Below, piece by piece: positions 42,632 through 55,062 of a DNA stretch of 64,000 nucleotides. The notes beneath the pieces are model-generated. The model was given only the letters and a program-made list of their open reading frames with translations. It ran no database searches and had not been told where the DNA came from. Each line of letters begins with the position of its first letter. Within the stretch, counting starts at the first letter, position 1. The DNA comes from Type-B symbiont of Plautia stali (GTDB taxonomy: Bacteria > Pseudomonadota > Gammaproteobacteria > Enterobacterales > Enterobacteriaceae), in contig BBOA01000001.1 in NCBI GenBank assembly GCA_001485295.1, positions 248,001 through 312,000 on the forward strand. The letters run 5' to 3'. The position numbers and the translations under genes were made by a program.

Positions 42632-43138
42632 TCAGGCCGCTAGCCACACGCCGGCGCCATAAAGCAGCGCTGCCGAGATCACGCCGGCGATAATATCATC
42701 TACCATAATCCCCATGCCGCCGTGCACGTTGCGATCGAACCAGCGGATTGGCCAAGGCTTCCACATATCGAAAATGCGGAACACCACAAAACCGGCCAGC
42801 AACCACTTCCAGCTGTTGTTCGGGATCGCCATCAGCGTAATCCACATGCCAATAAACTCATCCCAGACAATGCTGCCGTGATCGTGCACGCCCATATCTT
42901 TGGCGGTGCGGTGACAGATATAAACGCCGATGCTAATGCCGAACAGCACGATCAGCGAATAGAGATCCTGCGGCAACCGCGCCATCAGCCACCAGAACGG
43001 AATCGCCGCCAGCGAACCCGTGGTGCCTGGCACCCAAGGGCTTAAGCCGCTGCCGAAGCCGGTGGCAAGCAGATGCCAAGGATTGCTCAGGCCTAGGCGG
43101 CCCTTCGCCACATCCTTATTTCGCGTCAAAATGATCAA
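42632..43138 (-). CDS. pgpA: PgpA, phosphatidylglycerophosphatase A
   Basis: Membrane phosphatase giving phosphatidylglycerol. 168 residues (E. coli 172) with conserved [37 protein letters not shown] and [18 protein letters not shown], the latter two carrying the acidic catalytic residues. The start appears to be a TTG codon at 43138 inside the end of thiL (23-base overlap); the residues after it, [14 protein letters not shown], align with the E. coli N-terminus. The thiL-pgpA overlap is as in relatives. Intact. Confidence 0.95.
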   Translation of the reverse strand: MIILTRNKDVAKGRLGLSNPWHLLATGFGSGLSPWVPGTTGSLAAIPFWWLMARLPQDLYSLIVLFGISIGVYICHRTAKDMGVHDHGSIVWDEFIGMWITLMAIPNNSWKWLLAGFVVFRIFDMWKPWPIRWFDRNVHGGMGIMVDDIIAGVISAALLYGAGVWLAA

Positions 43139-44093
43139 ATCCCTTATGGCTGAAGGTAACCGGTTTGCCGTGCTCCAGCAGCGTCAGCCCTTCCGCTTCC
43201 GGCATCAGCTGGCCGATGCAGGTAAAAGGCACGCTGAGATGGCCCAGCGTGACGTCGAGTACGCCGCGATTCATCTCTGGCACAGTAAAGCACAGCTCGT
43301 AATCCTCGCCGCCGCTCAGTGCCCAGCGCAGCACCTGTTCAGGCTCGAAGTGATCGCGTAGCGCCGACGACAGCGGCAGCGCCTCCAGATTGAGCCGCGC
43401 GCCGCAGCCGCTCGCCTTGAGGATACGGCCGAGATCGGAAATCAGGCCGTCGGAAATGTCGATCGCCGCCGAGGCGATCGAACGCAGCGCCTGCCCCTGC
43501 AGAATGCGCGGCATCGGGCGCAGATGACGCTTGATCAGCACTTTATGCATCGCCGGATCGTCGATGCGGCGATGATGCTGCAGTAGCGCCAGACCCGCCG
43601 CGCTGTCGCCCAGCGTGCCGGTCACGTAGATCCAGTCGCCAAGCTTCGCACCGGAACGCTTCAGCGCGCGACCCTGCGGCACCAGACCGTGAATGCCTAG
43701 CGTCAGGCTCAGCGGGCCGCACGTCGTATCGCCGCCCACCAGCTGCATATCATAATACTCCAGCAGCTCGAACAGACTCTCACTGAAGGCTTTCAGCCAA
43801 GCTTCGTCGACTTCCGGCATGGTCAGCGCCAGCGTCAGCCATGCCGGATCGGCGCCTATCGCCGCTAGGTCGCTAAGGTTGACCGCCAGCGCTTTATAGC
43901 CGAGATCGGCAGGATGGATATCGCGTAAAAAGTGGACGTCTGCCACCAGCGTATCGGTGCTGATTGCCAGCGTCTGTTTCTTCGGCACGCTCAGCAGCGC
44001 GCAGTCGTCGCCGATGCCGATCTCGACATCGCGGCGACTGCGGGTTCTGCGATTGAAATAGCGTGCGATGAGTTCGAATTCGCCACAGGACAT
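43116..44093 (-). CDS. thiL: ThiL, thiamin-monophosphate kinase
   Basis: Last step of thiamin diphosphate synthesis. 325 residues, identical in length to E. coli ThiL. N-terminal [13 protein letters not shown] and [20 protein letters not shown] provide the magnesium-binding Asp residues; [31 protein letters not shown] and [13 protein letters not shown] are intact. The motif usually GGDTTRG is GGDTTCG here (a CGC to TGC type change). The kinase is kept although thiI, which supplies thiazole sulfur, is broken. Confidence 0.95.
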   Translation of the reverse strand: MSCGEFELIARYFNRRTRSRRDVEIGIGDDCALLSVPKKQTLAISTDTLVADVHFLRDIHPADLGYKALAVNLSDLAAIGADPAWLTLALTMPEVDEAWLKAFSESLFELLEYYDMQLVGGDTTCGPLSLTLGIHGLVPQGRALKRSGAKLGDWIYVTGTLGDSAAGLALLQHHRRIDDPAMHKVLIKRHLRPMPRILQGQALRSIASAAIDISDGLISDLGRILKASGCGARLNLEALPLSSALRDHFEPEQVLRWALSGGEDYELCFTVPEMNRGVLDVTLGHLSVPFTCIGQLMPEAEGLTLLEHGKPVTFSHKGFDHFDAK

Positions 44094-44114
44094 GGTTGCG
44101 TTCCGCTTACCGAT

Positions 44115-44140
44115 GAAAAAAGGCCAGCAAGTTGGCCTTT
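44115..44140. terminator. Terminator of nusB
   Basis: AGGCCA, loop of six, TGGCCT with A/T runs on both sides, located between thiL and nusB; the T run in the minus direction ends nusB transcripts. Confidence 0.7.
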
Positions 44141-44143
44141 TCT

Positions 44144-44563
44144 TTATTTGCGATTGGGTCTAATTTGGGGAGCGGCTTTGTCCAGCACGCCATTAACAAA
44201 CTTATGGCTGTCTTCAGCGCCGAAGACTTTCGCCAGCTCGATACCTTCGTTGATAGCCACTTTATAGGGCACATCATCGCGCCTGCTTAGTTCAAACAGC
44301 GAAATACGCAGGATTGCTTTTTCTACCTGACCCAGCTCTTCTAGCTGACGCGACAGGTAAGGTTTCATCAGCCCATCCAGATACGTGCTGATGGTCACCA
44401 CACCGGACAGCAGTTCGCGGAAATAGGTAATGTCGACGTCTTTGACGTCTTGTTCCGCCAGAAACTGGTATTCCACATCGGCAATGTCGTTTTTAGACAG
44501 CTGCCAAGAGTAGAGCGCCTGGACAGCGCACTCTCGGGCGCGGCGACGAGCAGCAGGTTTCAC
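44144..44563 (-). CDS. nusB: NusB, transcription antitermination factor
   Basis: Binds boxA RNA with NusE (S10) to prevent early termination in rRNA operons. 139 residues, as in E. coli. GTG start gives [20 protein letters not shown], then [20 protein letters not shown] and the conserved [18 protein letters not shown] with [13 protein letters not shown]. Follows ribE by 20 bases on the same strand. Intact. Confidence 0.97.
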   Translation of the reverse strand: MKPAARRRARECAVQALYSWQLSKNDIADVEYQFLAEQDVKDVDITYFRELLSGVVTISTYLDGLMKPYLSRQLEELGQVEKAILRISLFELSRRDDVPYKVAINEGIELAKVFGAEDSHKFVNGVLDKAAPQIRPNRK

Positions 44564-44582
44564 AAAATTCCCCTTACAAAAA

Positions 44583-45053
44583 TCAGGCTTTGATGGCTTT
44601 CAATACGTTAATCATTTCGAGTGCGGTCAGGGCCGCTTCGGCGCCTTTGTTACCCGCTTTGGTACCGGCACGCTCAATAGCCTGCTCGATATTTTCTGTG
44701 GTCAGCACACCGAAGGTCACTGGGATTTCGCTGGTCATCATGACGTTCGCGATACCGGAGCTGGCTTCGCCGGCGACATATTCAAAGTGAGCGGTGCTGC
44801 CGCGAATCACGGTGCCCAGCGCCACGATGGCGTCGTGCTTGCCGCTGTCCGCCAGCGCGCGGGCTGCCACCGGCATTTCGTACGCGCCTGGAACCCAGAC
44901 GACGGTGATGTTTTCTTCTTTCACCTGACCAATACGCTTCAGGGCATCGATCGCGCCGTCCAGCAGGCTGTCGTTGATGAAGTTGTTAAAACGCGCGATA
45001 ACGATGGCGACATTGGCCTCAGGCGTTGCAACAGCAGCTTCGATAACTTTCAT
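44583..45053 (-). CDS. ribE: RibE (RibH), lumazine synthase
   Basis: 6,7-dimethyl-8-ribityllumazine synthase, penultimate enzyme of riboflavin synthesis, forming an icosahedral shell. 156 residues, as in E. coli. Conserved substrate-binding residues are visible in [30 protein letters not shown] and [20 protein letters not shown], the last carrying the catalytic His. AAGGA precedes the ATG. In the unit ribD-ribE-nusB. Intact. Confidence 0.97.
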   Translation of the reverse strand: MKVIEAAVATPEANVAIVIARFNNFINDSLLDGAIDALKRIGQVKEENITVVWVPGAYEMPVAARALADSGKHDAIVALGTVIRGSTAHFEYVAGEASSGIANVMMTSEIPVTFGVLTTENIEQAIERAGTKAGNKGAEAALTALEMINVLKAIKA

Positions 45054-45145
45054 ACTTATCCTTTCAGAGTTTTGTTTGTTATAGCCCCGTAGGGGGCGGA
45101 TTCTATCACACTCTTTGGCGACGTGCTCTCGCTTTTCCGCCGCGC

Positions 45146-46249
45146 TCAGCGCGGCATCAGCGTCAGACGCAGATCAGGGCCGACCTGACGCACGTCGCGA
45201 AATGAAAACTCTGGCGCATCAGCCAGTTGCTTCAGGCCAGGCAGCTGGCACAGGCCGCGCGCGGCATCGCCCAGCAGTTTCGGCGCTAGGTAGAGGATCA
45301 GCTCGTCCACCACACCCGCCTGCAGCAGCGCGCCGGCCAGAGACGCGCCCGCTTCGACCCACAGGCTGTTCACCTGCCGCTTGCCCAGCAGCAGCATCAG
45401 CGCTACTAAGTCAAGCTGCTCGCCACGCAGCGGCACCGCAATCTGCGTCACGCTCGCCGGCCAGGCCTGCTGATCGGGCGCGGCGCGCATCAGCCAGCTT
45501 TCACCCGCCTGGGTAATCAGCCTGTGCTGCGGCGTGACCCGGTTGCCGCTGTCGACGATAACGCGCAGAGGCTGGCGCAGCGTCGCTTCGTCGAGCAGCG
45601 ATTGTGTCTCCACATCCAGTTCGGACCAGCGCACCGTCAGCGAAGGGTCGTCTGCCAGCACCGTGGCGCTGCTGCTGAGGATCGTGGCGCTTTGCGCCCG
45701 TAGCCGTTGCACGTCGCGACGTGCCGCTAGCGAGGTAATCCACTGGCTTTCGCCGCTGGCCATAGCGGTGCGCCCATCCAGCGAGGCGCCCAGCTTCAGC
45801 TGAACGTAAGGGAAACCGGTGCGCATCCGCTTCAGAAAGCCGCGATTCAGTGCCTCTGCTTCCGCCACCATCAGGCCATGGCTCACCGTAATACCTGCCT
45901 GCTGCAGTCGATAGAAGCCGCGGCCGGTGACCTGCGGGTTAGGATCCTGCATCGCCGCGACCACGCGGCTGACGCCAGCGGCGATCAGGGCGTCGCAGCA
46001 CGGCGGCGTGCGGCCGTGGTGGCTGCACGGCTCCAGCGTGACGTAGGCGGTAGCGCCGCGCGCCTGCTCGCCCGCCATGCTCAGCGCATGCATCTCGGCG
46101 TGCGGCTCGCCCGTGCGCTGATGCCACCCTTCCCCCACCACTTCGCCGTCGCGCACGATCACGCAGCCCACGTTAGGGTTCGGCATGGTAGTAAAACGAC
46201 CGCGCCACGCCAGCTCCAGCGCGCGCGCCATATAGCGTTCATCGGTCAT
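45146..46249 (-). CDS. ribD: RibD, bifunctional riboflavin deaminase/reductase
   Basis: Second and third steps of riboflavin synthesis. The N-terminal deaminase domain has the zinc site HAEMHAL and [19 protein letters not shown]; the C-terminal reductase domain contains [20 protein letters not shown], and the end region [20 protein letters not shown]. 367 residues, as in E. coli. Its ATG follows the nrdR stop by two bases. Intact. Confidence 0.97.
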   Translation of the reverse strand: MTDERYMARALELAWRGRFTTMPNPNVGCVIVRDGEVVGEGWHQRTGEPHAEMHALSMAGEQARGATAYVTLEPCSHHGRTPPCCDALIAAGVSRVVAAMQDPNPQVTGRGFYRLQQAGITVSHGLMVAEAEALNRGFLKRMRTGFPYVQLKLGASLDGRTAMASGESQWITSLAARRDVQRLRAQSATILSSSATVLADDPSLTVRWSELDVETQSLLDEATLRQPLRVIVDSGNRVTPQHRLITQAGESWLMRAAPDQQAWPASVTQIAVPLRGEQLDLVALMLLLGKRQVNSLWVEAGASLAGALLQAGVVDELILYLAPKLLGDAARGLCQLPGLKQLADAPEFSFRDVRQVGPDLRLTLMPR

Positions 46250-46251
46250 GG

Positions 46252-46701
46252 TTAATCCTGTAACTTCGCGATTTCGGCGCCGAAATCGCGGATATCTTCA
46301 AAGCTGCGGTAGACCGAGGCGAATCGGATATAGGCGACCTTGTCAAGCTTCTTCAGTTCGTCCATCACCAGATTGCCGATCAGCTTGCTGGGGATCTCCC
46401 GCTCGCAGGTAGCGCGCAGCTGGGTTTTAATATGGTTGACCGCACTTTCGACCGCATCGGCGCTGACCGGACGCTTCTCTAGCGCCTTCATCATGCCGCT
46501 GCTCAGCTTGTCTTCGTCAAAGGGTTCGCGCGCGTCATTGCTTTTTACTACCCGTGGTACCACTAGCTCCGCCACCTCAAAGGTGGTAAAGCGCTCATGG
46601 CACACCAGACACTGACGGCGGCGGCGCACGGACGAGCCTTCGCTAACCAGACGAGAATCAATGACTTTAGTGTCAACAGCGGAGCAAAATGGGCAGTGCA
46701 T
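46252..46701 (-). CDS. nrdR: NrdR, ribonucleotide reductase repressor
   Basis: Zinc-ribbon plus ATP-cone regulator that represses nrd operons when dATP is high. 149 residues, as in E. coli: zinc ribbon [17 protein letters not shown] and [14 protein letters not shown], then the ATP-cone ([19 protein letters not shown]) and the end [20 protein letters not shown]. First gene of the nrdR-ribD-ribE-nusB series. Intact. Confidence 0.97.
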   Translation of the reverse strand: MHCPFCSAVDTKVIDSRLVSEGSSVRRRRQCLVCHERFTTFEVAELVVPRVVKSNDAREPFDEDKLSSGMMKALEKRPVSADAVESAVNHIKTQLRATCEREIPSKLIGNLVMDELKKLDKVAYIRFASVYRSFEDIRDFGAEIAKLQD

Positions 46702-46873
46702 GACAGTTTCCTGACACTAAATAAAGGGGCCACACAGTGTAGCGCGAATGAGTTGTCAACAAAATGTATAAGCGTGCCTTTTGGCTTCCAGCAGGAGACG
46801 TAGCGAGAAAATGTCTATGCTTACTGATGTCGTTAGAAAGATACCATACACCATGACCATCTGGAGGATATAT

Positions 46874-47313
46874 ATAGGTTTGTTCAACTTTGTGAAAGAG
46901 GCATGCGAAAAACTGTGGGAAGCGGTGTCCGGTCATGACGATGCCAGAAAAAAGCTAAAGGATCACACCGACAAGCTGGGACTGCTGGACAGCGACAAAG
47001 TCAACGTGGCGGCCAACGGCGACACCGTCACGGTGAGCGGCGACGGGATTTCTCAGGAGCTGAAAGAGAAAATGCTGGTAGCAGCTGGTAACGTCGCAGG
47101 CATCACCAAAGTCGATGATTAGGTCAAAACCGCCTACAACGCGCCGGAAGCTGAATTCTATACGGTGAAAAAAGGCGACATCCTGAACGCCATCTCGAAA
47201 AGCATGTACGGCAACACCAACGAGTACAACAAGATTTTCGAGGCCAATATAAGCCGATGCTGAAGAACGCCGATAAAATTTACCCAAGCCAAGTATTACG
47301 TATTCCTAAATAA
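46874..47313 (+). pseudogene. kbp: Kbp (YgaU), potassium-binding BON-LysM protein, broken
   Basis: Cytoplasmic K+ sensor with an N-terminal BON and a C-terminal LysM domain, 149 residues in E. coli. The expected start codon before GLFNFVKEACEKLWEAVSG is ATA (46874-46876), with GGAGG still in place seven bases upstream, so ATG has become ATA. A TAG at 47120-47122 replaces Gln in the DDQVKT linker, and a two-base insertion near 47248 breaks the LysM domain after YNKIFEAN; the tail [17 protein letters not shown] follows in the shifted frame. Three separate lesions. Confidence 0.9.
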
Positions 47314-47330
47314 CGGACAAGGAAGGCTTT

Positions 47331-47845
47331 ATGATCAGGACGGTTTGGGCGCCGCTGACGTGCGCGGTGCGCGGTCACGCTGCTAAGCGGCTGTTCCTCT
47401 GCACCGAATAGCCCAAGCCCAAGCTGCATCATGAAGTGAGCCAGTTGAATCAGCAGATGCGTCACCTTACCACTCAGGCAGGCGCTATCGAAATCCAAGG
47501 GTAGCTGAACAGCAACTCGACGCAGGGTGCCTAGCTGGTGCCACAGGCTAACACGCCCGTTGAGCTGCAAACCCAGCTCGGCACCCTGCGTCTGTCGCGG
47601 ACGCGCCCGACGGCGGAAGAAAGCGGCGCACGCGCCAGTCTTACCATCAGCGCGACCAGCAGCCAGCCCGTGCCGGCGCTGCACGCGCGCGTGGGTCTGG
47701 GGCGAGCTGGACCCACCACCGGAAAACCGCTGGAAGCGAGCAGCCTCAGCCCCAAGCCATCGAGGTGCCGCTGCGCCTGAGCGGCTTCGCAAATCGGCTT
47801 CGTGCGCGTGCATGATATGGCGGCGACGCACCTGCCATGCCGTAA
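47331..47845 (+). pseudogene. yajI: YajI lipoprotein, broken
   Basis: Putative lipoprotein (DUF3251 type) placed between nrdR and secF, as yajI is in E. coli. From an ATG with GGAAGG upstream, frames switch within the signal peptide; then LHHEVSQLNQQMRHLTTQAG, LNSNSTQGA, LVPQANTPVELQTQLGTLRL and TTGKPLEASSLSP are readable. Two TAGs sit at expected Gln and Trp codons (the Trp one at 47532-47534 fits CCTGG to CCTAG). Identification rests on position and partial similarity recalled, not a search. Confidence 0.65.
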
Positions 47846-47860
47846 GAGAAGTCCCCAAAC

Positions 47861-47882
47861 AAAAGCGGCAGCCCCTTTTTTA
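47861..47882. terminator. Putative bidirectional terminator, secF/yajI
   Basis: AAAAG-C-GG, loop, CC-C-CTTTT with T run, between the convergent yajI remnant and secF. Confidence 0.5.
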
Positions 47883-47895
47883 TTGCGCTCGCGCG

Positions 47896-48864
47896 TTACG
47901 GTAGGATAGAAGGCTGAGTCGCTCCTTCTTTCTCTACCTTCTTCACCAGCATATGCTCACGCTTCATGCCGAGCTTCAGCGCCAGCGAGGAAGAGACATA
48001 AATCGACGAAATCGTACCGATGGTAACGCCGAGTAGCATCGTCAGCGAGAAGCCTTTCAGCAGTGCACCGCCAAAGATGAACAGGATCAGAATCATCGCC
48101 AGCGTGGTCAGCGAGGTGATCAGGGTACGGCTCAGAATCTGAGTCAGCGACACGTTCGTGATATCGTAAGAAGAGCCGCGTCGGATCTTGCGGAAGTTCT
48201 CACGAATACGGTCGGAAACCACGATCTTATCGTTGAGCGAGTAGCCGATCACCGACATCAGCGAGGCGACGATAGTCAGATCAATCTCGATATGCGCCAG
48301 CGACAGGATGCCGCAGGTGACAATCACGTCATGTGCCAGCGCCAGCACGGTGCCGATCGCCAGACGCCATTCGAAGCGGAAGCCGATATAGATCAGAATA
48401 GCAATCAGCGCTGCCAGCAGCGCTATCGCGCCAGCCTGCGCTAGATCGTTGCCCACGCTGGGACCGACGAACTCAATTCGCTTCACCGTCGCGTTCTGCT
48501 GCGCGGTCTGATTGATGGTGGTGATGATCTTGTTGCCCAGCTCCTGGCACGCCGGTCCGTCCATCGGCGCCATGCGCACTATGACGTCGCGGCTACTGCC
48601 GAAGTTCTGCACGATAGGATCGGCATAACCCGCTTTTTCTAGCCCATCACGCAGCGTATCCAGCTCGGCGGGTTTCTCCAGCGCGATCTCGATCACCGTA
48701 CCGCCTGTAAAGTCGAGACCCCAGTTGAAACCGCGCACCGAAACCATAGCGATTGATGCCACGATCAGCAGGCCAGAGATAATAAACGCCAGCGTGTCCC
48801 AGCGCATAAAGTCGACGACTTTACGCCCGTGGTTCAGCTGTTCAATATTGTATTCCTGTGCCAC
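47896..48864 (-). CDS. secF: SecF, protein-export membrane protein
   Basis: Partner of SecD; uses the proton gradient to pull exported proteins into the periplasm. 322 residues. First span and P1-loop start at [34 protein letters not shown]; the later five-helix block includes [19 protein letters not shown], a signature of the RND-like fold. It follows secD by 10 bases. Intact. Confidence 0.97.
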   Translation of the reverse strand: MAQEYNIEQLNHGRKVVDFMRWDTLAFIISGLLIVASIAMVSVRGFNWGLDFTGGTVIEIALEKPAELDTLRDGLEKAGYADPIVQNFGSSRDVIVRMAPMDGPACQELGNKIITTINQTAQQNATVKRIEFVGPSVGNDLAQAGAIALLAALIAILIYIGFRFEWRLAIGTVLALAHDVIVTCGILSLAHIEIDLTIVASLMSVIGYSLNDKIVVSDRIRENFRKIRRGSSYDITNVSLTQILSRTLITSLTTLAMILILFIFGGALLKGFSLTMLLGVTIGTISSIYVSSSLALKLGMKREHMLVKKVEKEGATQPSILP

Positions 48865-48874
48865 AACACACTCC

Positions 48875-50722
48875 TCAAATAGATAGCTTGTTGATGCGTT
48901 TGCCGCCGTACACCAAGTTCACGGTGGCGCGCGTTCCAACGATCGCAGTAAACATCGAGGTGGCGATGCCAATCGCGGTGGTGATCGCAAAGCCTTTAAT
49001 TGAACCTGTACCAACTGCATACAGGATGATGACCTTGATCAGCGTCGTGACGTTAGCATCGACGATGCTGGAGAATGCGCCTTTGTAGCCTTCATGAATC
49101 GCCTGCTGCACGGAACGGCCGTTTCTCAGCTCTTCCTTAATACGCTCGTTGATCAAGACGTTTGCATCCACCGCCACCGCTAGCGTCAGCACGATACCGG
49201 CGATGCCGGGCATAGTGAGCGTAGCGCCCGGCAGCAACGACATAATTCCGACAATCAGCACCAAGTTGCAGAGCAGCGCGCTGGTGGCGATCAGGCCGAA
49301 CTTCTTATAGAACACCACCATAAACAGAATCGAGGCGATCAGACCCCACAGGCAGGCTTCAAGCCCTTGGGTGATATTCTGCGCGCCCATGGTCGGGCCG
49401 ATGGTACGCTCTTCCACGATCTGAATCGGCGCAATCAGCGCACCCGCACGCAGCAGCAGCGAGAGCTGACGCGCTTCGTTCGGGTTATTGATGCCGGTGA
49501 TGCGGAAGCTGTTACCAAGGCGAGACTGGATGTTGGCGACGTTGATCACCTCTTCCTGCTTCACTAGCACCGCGCGGCCGGTGGCGTCTTTCTTACCGCT
49601 GTCTTTGTACTCCACGAACAGGGTCGCCATCGGCTTGCCGATATTGTCCTTGGTAAAGGTAGACATGATATTGCCGCCCGCGCCGTCCAGAGAGATATTC
49701 ACCTGCGGCTGGTTGTACTCGTCCATGCTGGAGGTCGAGTCGGTAATATGGTTACCGGTCAGAATCACGCGCTTGTAGAGCACGACTGGCTGGCCTTCGC
49801 GCGTCTGCTTCACTTCCGAGTCGCCCGGCAAGCGGCCGTTGGTGGCGACGGTCAGATCGGCAGTAGTGTTCACCAGACGGAACTCCAGCGTCGCGGTGGC
49901 GCCGAGGATCTCTTTGGCACGCGCGGTGTCCTGAATGCCCGGCAACTCAACCACGATGCGGTCGGTGCCCTGACTCTGTACCAGTGGTTCGGAGACGCCG
50001 AGCTGGTCGACGCGGTTACGTAGGATAGTGATGTTCTGCTGAACAGCATATTCTCGTGCTTCGCTGAGGCGCGCGGCGCTCATTACCGCACGCAGCGCGT
50101 CGCTGCCGCGGGAGGAGATCACCATGTCGCGATGGCGTCCCGAGAGCCAGTTAATCGCGGCGTCGCGGCTGCTGCCGTCGCGGAAACGGATCTCTACGCC
50201 GTAGTTGGCGATTTTATTGACGTTGGTATAGGGGATATTCTTTTCGCGCAGGTCGCTGCGCAGGCTGTCGACATTCTGCTCCTGCAGCTTGCCCAGCGCG
50301 GTATACATATCCACTTCCATCAGGAAGTGCACGCCGCCGCGCAGATCCAGACCAAGCTTCATCGGCTCAGCCGCCAGCATGCTCAGCCAGCGCGGCGTCG
50401 CCGGCGCGAGGTTAAGCGCGACAACGTAGTTCTCGCCGAGCTTGTTGACAATCGCTTCACGGGCGCGCAGCTGCGAATCCGTATTGGCGAAGCGTGTCAG
50501 AATGGCGCCGTTTTCCAGCGCGAAGGATTTGCTCTGGATATTTTCTTGTTTTAACAGGGTTTGAATCCGATCCAACGTTTGCTCACTGGCGCCGCCGCCG
50601 CGCGCGCCAGTAATCTGAACGGCCGGATCCTCACCATACAGGTTGGGAAGCGCATAGAGCAGTCCGATGAGAATCACGACGACCAGCATCACGTACTTCC
50701 ACAAAGGATAACGATTTAACAC
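48875..50722 (-). CDS. secD: SecD, protein-export membrane protein
   Basis: 615 residues (E. coli 615). N-terminal span, large periplasmic domain ([19 protein letters not shown], conserved D-rich start), and six-helix membrane block with the proton-path motif [20 protein letters not shown]. Works with SecF and YajC at the SecYEG translocon. In the conserved queA-tgt-yajC-secD-secF unit. Intact. Confidence 0.98.
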   Translation of the reverse strand: MLNRYPLWKYVMLVVVILIGLLYALPNLYGEDPAVQITGARGGGASEQTLDRIQTLLKQENIQSKSFALENGAILTRFANTDSQLRAREAIVNKLGENYVVALNLAPATPRWLSMLAAEPMKLGLDLRGGVHFLMEVDMYTALGKLQEQNVDSLRSDLREKNIPYTNVNKIANYGVEIRFRDGSSRDAAINWLSGRHRDMVISSRGSDALRAVMSAARLSEAREYAVQQNITILRNRVDQLGVSEPLVQSQGTDRIVVELPGIQDTARAKEILGATATLEFRLVNTTADLTVATNGRLPGDSEVKQTREGQPVVLYKRVILTGNHITDSTSSMDEYNQPQVNISLDGAGGNIMSTFTKDNIGKPMATLFVEYKDSGKKDATGRAVLVKQEEVINVANIQSRLGNSFRITGINNPNEARQLSLLLRAGALIAPIQIVEERTIGPTMGAQNITQGLEACLWGLIASILFMVVFYKKFGLIATSALLCNLVLIVGIMSLLPGATLTMPGIAGIVLTLAVAVDANVLINERIKEELRNGRSVQQAIHEGYKGAFSSIVDANVTTLIKVIILYAVGTGSIKGFAITTAIGIATSMFTAIVGTRATVNLVYGGKRINKLSI

Positions 50723-50746
50723 GGCAGTTCCCTTAGGGAAGTAATA

Positions 50747-51079
50747 TTAGAGCGCCTTCATCGTACCTTTCGGCAGGACGGCAGCCACGAAATCACGTTT
50801 GATAACCACTTCGTTGGTCTCGTTCAGGGCGATAGAAACATACCCTGTTTCAGACACTTTAGTGACGCGGCCTACTAGGCCACCGCTGGTCAGAACTTCA
50901 TCGCCTTTCGCGATGGAATCCATCAGCTTTTTGTGCTCTTTCGCACGCTTCTGCTGCGGACGTAGGATCATGAAGTAAAAAATCAGGCCAAACACCACCA
51001 GCATGATCACCAGAGAATACGAACTTCCCTGCGACGGTGCACCTGTGGCAGCCACAGCGTCAGAAATGAAAAAGCTCAT
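50747..51079 (-). CDS. yajC: YajC, Sec translocon accessory protein
   Basis: Small single-span protein of the SecDF-YajC complex. 110 residues as in E. coli: MSFFISDAVAATGAPSQGSS, a membrane helix LVIMLVVFGLIFYFMILRPQ, and the conserved QQKRAKEHKKLMDSI and GDEVLTSGGLVGRVTKV. Intact. Confidence 0.97.
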   Translation of the reverse strand: MSFFISDAVAATGAPSQGSSYSLVIMLVVFGLIFYFMILRPQQKRAKEHKKLMDSIAKGDEVLTSGGLVGRVTKVSETGYVSIALNETNEVVIKRDFVAAVLPKGTMKAL

Positions 51080-51104
51080 TTAATTTCCCTCATTGATAGA
51101 ATTA

Positions 51105-52301
<1,197 letters not shown>

Positions 52302-53375
52302 TCATCCGCCGCCGACTTTTTCCGTCGGCGCCTGCGGATTTTTAGTGATAAACATGGCGTCGCCATAGCTGAAGAAGCGATAGGCTTCGGCTACGGCCGC
52401 TTGATAGGCCGCCATGGTGTGCTGATAGCCGGCAAATGCCGACACCAGCATAATCAGGGTCGATTCCGGCAGATGGAAATTGGTGATCAGCGCGTCGATC
52501 ACCTGATACTGATAGCCGGGATAGATGAAAATCTGCGTATCGTCGAAGAACGGCGCGATCAGCGCAGCTTTGCTCGCCTGCGCGGCGCTTTCCAGCGAGC
52601 GCACCGAGGTGGTGCCGACGCCGATCACTTTATTGCCGCGCACTTTACACGCCAGCACCGCGTCAACCACCTCCTGCGGCACTTCAGCATACTCGGAGTG
52701 CATCACATGCTCTTCGATGCTGTCAACGCGTACCGGCTGAAAGGTGCCCGCGCTGACGTGCAGCGTGACGAATGCCATCTCCACGCCTTTGTCGCGCAGC
52801 GCCACCAGCAGCGGCTCGTCGAAGTGCAGCCCGGCGGTCGGCGCCGCCACCGCGCCGAGACGGGCACTGTAAACGGTCTGGTAAAGCTTGCGGTCTACCT
52901 CTTCGTCGGGACGATCGATATAGGGCGGCAGCGGCATATGGCCGACGCTGTTCAGGATATCCAGCACCGCGCGATTGTCTTCAAAGGCGATTTCGAACAT
53001 GGCGTCGTGGCGTGCCACCATGGTCGCCTTGACGCTCTCATCATCGCCGAGCAGCAGCTGCGCGCCGGGCTTCGGCGCCTTGGAGGCGCGTATATACGCC
53101 AGCACACGCTTGTCGTCGAGCATGCGCTCCACCAGCATTTCGATTTTGCCGCCACTCGCTTTGCGGCCGAAGACGCGCGCCGGAATCACCCGTGTATTGT
53201 TAAACACCAGCAGATCGCTGGGATTCAGCTTCTCCAGCACGTCAGTAAACACCCCGTGCGTCAGCTGCCCGCTCGGACCGTCTAGCGACAGCAGTCGACA
53301 ACCGCTGCGCTGCGCCTGCGGGTAGTGGGCGATAAGAGATTCAGGCAACTCAAAAGTAAAATCAGCGACACGCAT
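52302..53375 (-). CDS. queA: QueA, S-adenosylmethionine:tRNA ribosyltransferase-isomerase
   Basis: Adds the cyclopentene-type group to preQ1 in tRNA to give epoxyqueuosine. 357 residues (E. coli 356) from [20 protein letters not shown]; an upstream in-frame ATG 23 codons earlier does not match the family. Motifs [34 protein letters not shown] and HPESTL-type [19 protein letters not shown] are intact. First gene of the queA-tgt-yajC-secD-secF cluster. Confidence 0.97.
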   Translation of the reverse strand: MRVADFTFELPESLIAHYPQAQRSGCRLLSLDGPSGQLTHGVFTDVLEKLNPSDLLVFNNTRVIPARVFGRKASGGKIEMLVERMLDDKRVLAYIRASKAPKPGAQLLLGDDESVKATMVARHDAMFEIAFEDNRAVLDILNSVGHMPLPPYIDRPDEEVDRKLYQTVYSARLGAVAAPTAGLHFDEPLLVALRDKGVEMAFVTLHVSAGTFQPVRVDSIEEHVMHSEYAEVPQEVVDAVLACKVRGNKVIGVGTTSVRSLESAAQASKAALIAPFFDDTQIFIYPGYQYQVIDALITNFHLPESTLIMLVSAFAGYQHTMAAYQAAVAEAYRFFSYGDAMFITKNPQAPTEKVGGG

Positions 53376-53483
53376 GGCTAACTTCTTGCTCAAGCATAAA
53401 AACAGGTAGCATAGTTTAGCGGAAAAGCGGCCGATTCTGAACAACTGGCTGCGCGTTCGCTCTTCTGGCTATAATAATGTGGC

Positions 53484-53792
53484 ATGAACTTTCTCGTTCA
53501 TCTTCACCTTGCTTACCTTGCCGAAAGCTCACTGCTCGGGCGACCTACTAGTGGATTTCGTGCGCAGAAATCCGCACGAACAGTGAGTGGCCGAAGCCTG
53601 TCGCTGATGGCATTCTGATGCATCATCGTCTCGATGCGATGACCAACGCTCTGCCTGAAGTGCAGGAGGCGCGTCCGCTGTTTCGTGCGGAAACGCACCG
53701 CGTGGCGCCGATTACGCTCGACGTGATGTGGGATCACTTTCTCGCGAGCCACTGGGACACCCTCTGCCCGGATGTCTCGCTGGCGGCCTTCT
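53484..53792 (+). pseudogene. acpH: AcpH, acyl carrier protein phosphodiesterase, truncated
   Basis: Removes the phosphopantetheine group from acyl carrier protein; usual length about 193 residues. Here MNFLVHLHLAYLAESSLLG is followed by a frame change, a stop, then [20 protein letters not shown] and [20 protein letters not shown] in the next frame, ending at a TAG around 53791. The C-terminal half is replaced by an acyltransferase remnant, implying a deletion at the junction. Confidence 0.88.
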
Positions 53793-54606
53793 AGCGCTGT
53801 GCAAACCGCAGCCGATCGGCGGCCGCTGGGCTAATCTTTTACCCTCGCCGGGCTGGTGCTGACGGCGTATTGCGCCCTGACGCTCAACAAAAGCGACACC
53901 TTTCCCGGCTATCTGGTGCTGGAAAATGCGCCGATGCGCCTTATCGGCAAAGTCTCTTACTCCTGGTACCTGTAGCACTGGCTGCTGCTGGTGCTAGCGC
54001 CCATCTGCAGCGACGGCCCGGTCAGCGTCTCGTAAGGGATCGGCATCAGCGCGCTCGCGCGGGCCGGCGCCTAGCTCTTATGGCGCTACGTCGAACGGCC
54101 ATTCCGCCGTCCGGTCAGACAGCCGCGCAGCGTGATTCACACTTAATGTTTGATGTCGGTGGCCGCTGCGGCGGCGATGATGGGCCTGTGGGCGAGCAGC
54201 GGTCTGCCCTAGTGCATCAATGACAAAGTGATCAGCAGCGAAACCTATAAAATCGCCGCCCAGACCAATCCCTGCCTGCTCATCTACGGCGACAACCTGT
54301 CCTCAATGGACAAACGCTGTCAGCCTGACTCCCTGCGCTACAGCAACAACCGCAATATGCCGCTGCGCCGCGAGCTGAGCGACTGGAAAACCCTGCCGAC
54401 ACAGAACGAACGCACAACGCGCTATTCGCTGCCGGAAGATGCGCTGATGCGGCTATAAGCATCGGGATGTACGCGTGGTGTCGTTGCAGGAAAATTTATG
54501 CAACCGCAGCGGCTGTCTGGTGACCTGGTAGGGTTTACCGCTCTACTACGACGACAACCATCTTAGCCTGCAAGGAGTGGAGATTGCGCTGGGCAACCGC
54601 TGGTAG
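53793..54606 (+). pseudogene. OafA/YrhL-type membrane acyltransferase with SGNH domain, truncated
   Basis: Pieces of an acyltransferase-3 protein: TLNKSDTFPGYLVLENAPMR, LIGKVSYSWYL (then TAG) HWLLLVLAP, and LWRYVERPFRRPV are hallmarks of the last membrane spans of this family. A second part (SLQENLCNRSGCL, YYDDNHLSLQG, ending ALGNRW) resembles the fused SGNH hydrolase domain with the conserved Asp-x-x-His (DDNH). Many TAG codons and frame changes. The N-terminal half is missing. Such enzymes acetylate surface polysaccharides. Not in E. coli at this place. Confidence 0.72.
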
Positions 54607-54632
54607 CCCGTCTGGTAAAGAGCGGTAAAACA

Positions 54633-54666
54633 AAACGACCCGCGCAATCTCTTGCGCGGGTCGTTT
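54633..54666. terminator. Strong bidirectional terminator
   Basis: A perfect 15-base-pair stem (AAACGACCCGCGCAA, loop TCTC, TTGCGCGGGTCGTTT) lies between the convergent acyltransferase and proY remnants. Confidence 0.85.
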
Positions 54667-55038
54667 CCATCTCATCATTCTTAAGGCTTACGCACCACAG
54701 CTTATAGCCCGCCAGCAGCAGCACAATCCACACCAGCTCCACGTAGAGCGAAACTCGTATATCGGGGAAGTAGCCGATCAGCGCGATGATAAAGGTGAGG
54801 AACAGCACGCCGAACAGCGAGGTCTAGATGCCGCCTAGTACCGCGAACTGCAGCTTGCTCGCCGCCTTTTTGCCGATCTTGCGGCCGAAAGGGATCTGCG
54901 ACAGAAGGATCATAATCCATCCCCAGACGGGGGCAAAGGTCGCCAGCGAGGCAATCATTAAAAACACCTTCTCTAGCATCAGATAGTTGAGATAGGCCGC
55001 CATCACCACCGTCACCTAGGGAATCCCACACTCCGACA

Positions 55039-55062
55039 CCTTCATAAATACCTTCATAAATA
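55039..55062. repeat. Perfect 12-bp tandem duplication in proY remnant
   Basis: CCTTCATAAATA occurs twice head to tail. It adds four codons (frame neutral). Confidence 0.85.

Noticed and set aside
45054-45145. FMN riboswitch upstream of ribE
   Set aside because: The 92-base gap after ribD is too short and shows none of the conserved RFN element segments.
52401-53285. A 294-codon open frame antisense to queA
   Set aside because: It lies within a complete, highly conserved queA and has no recognisable motif.
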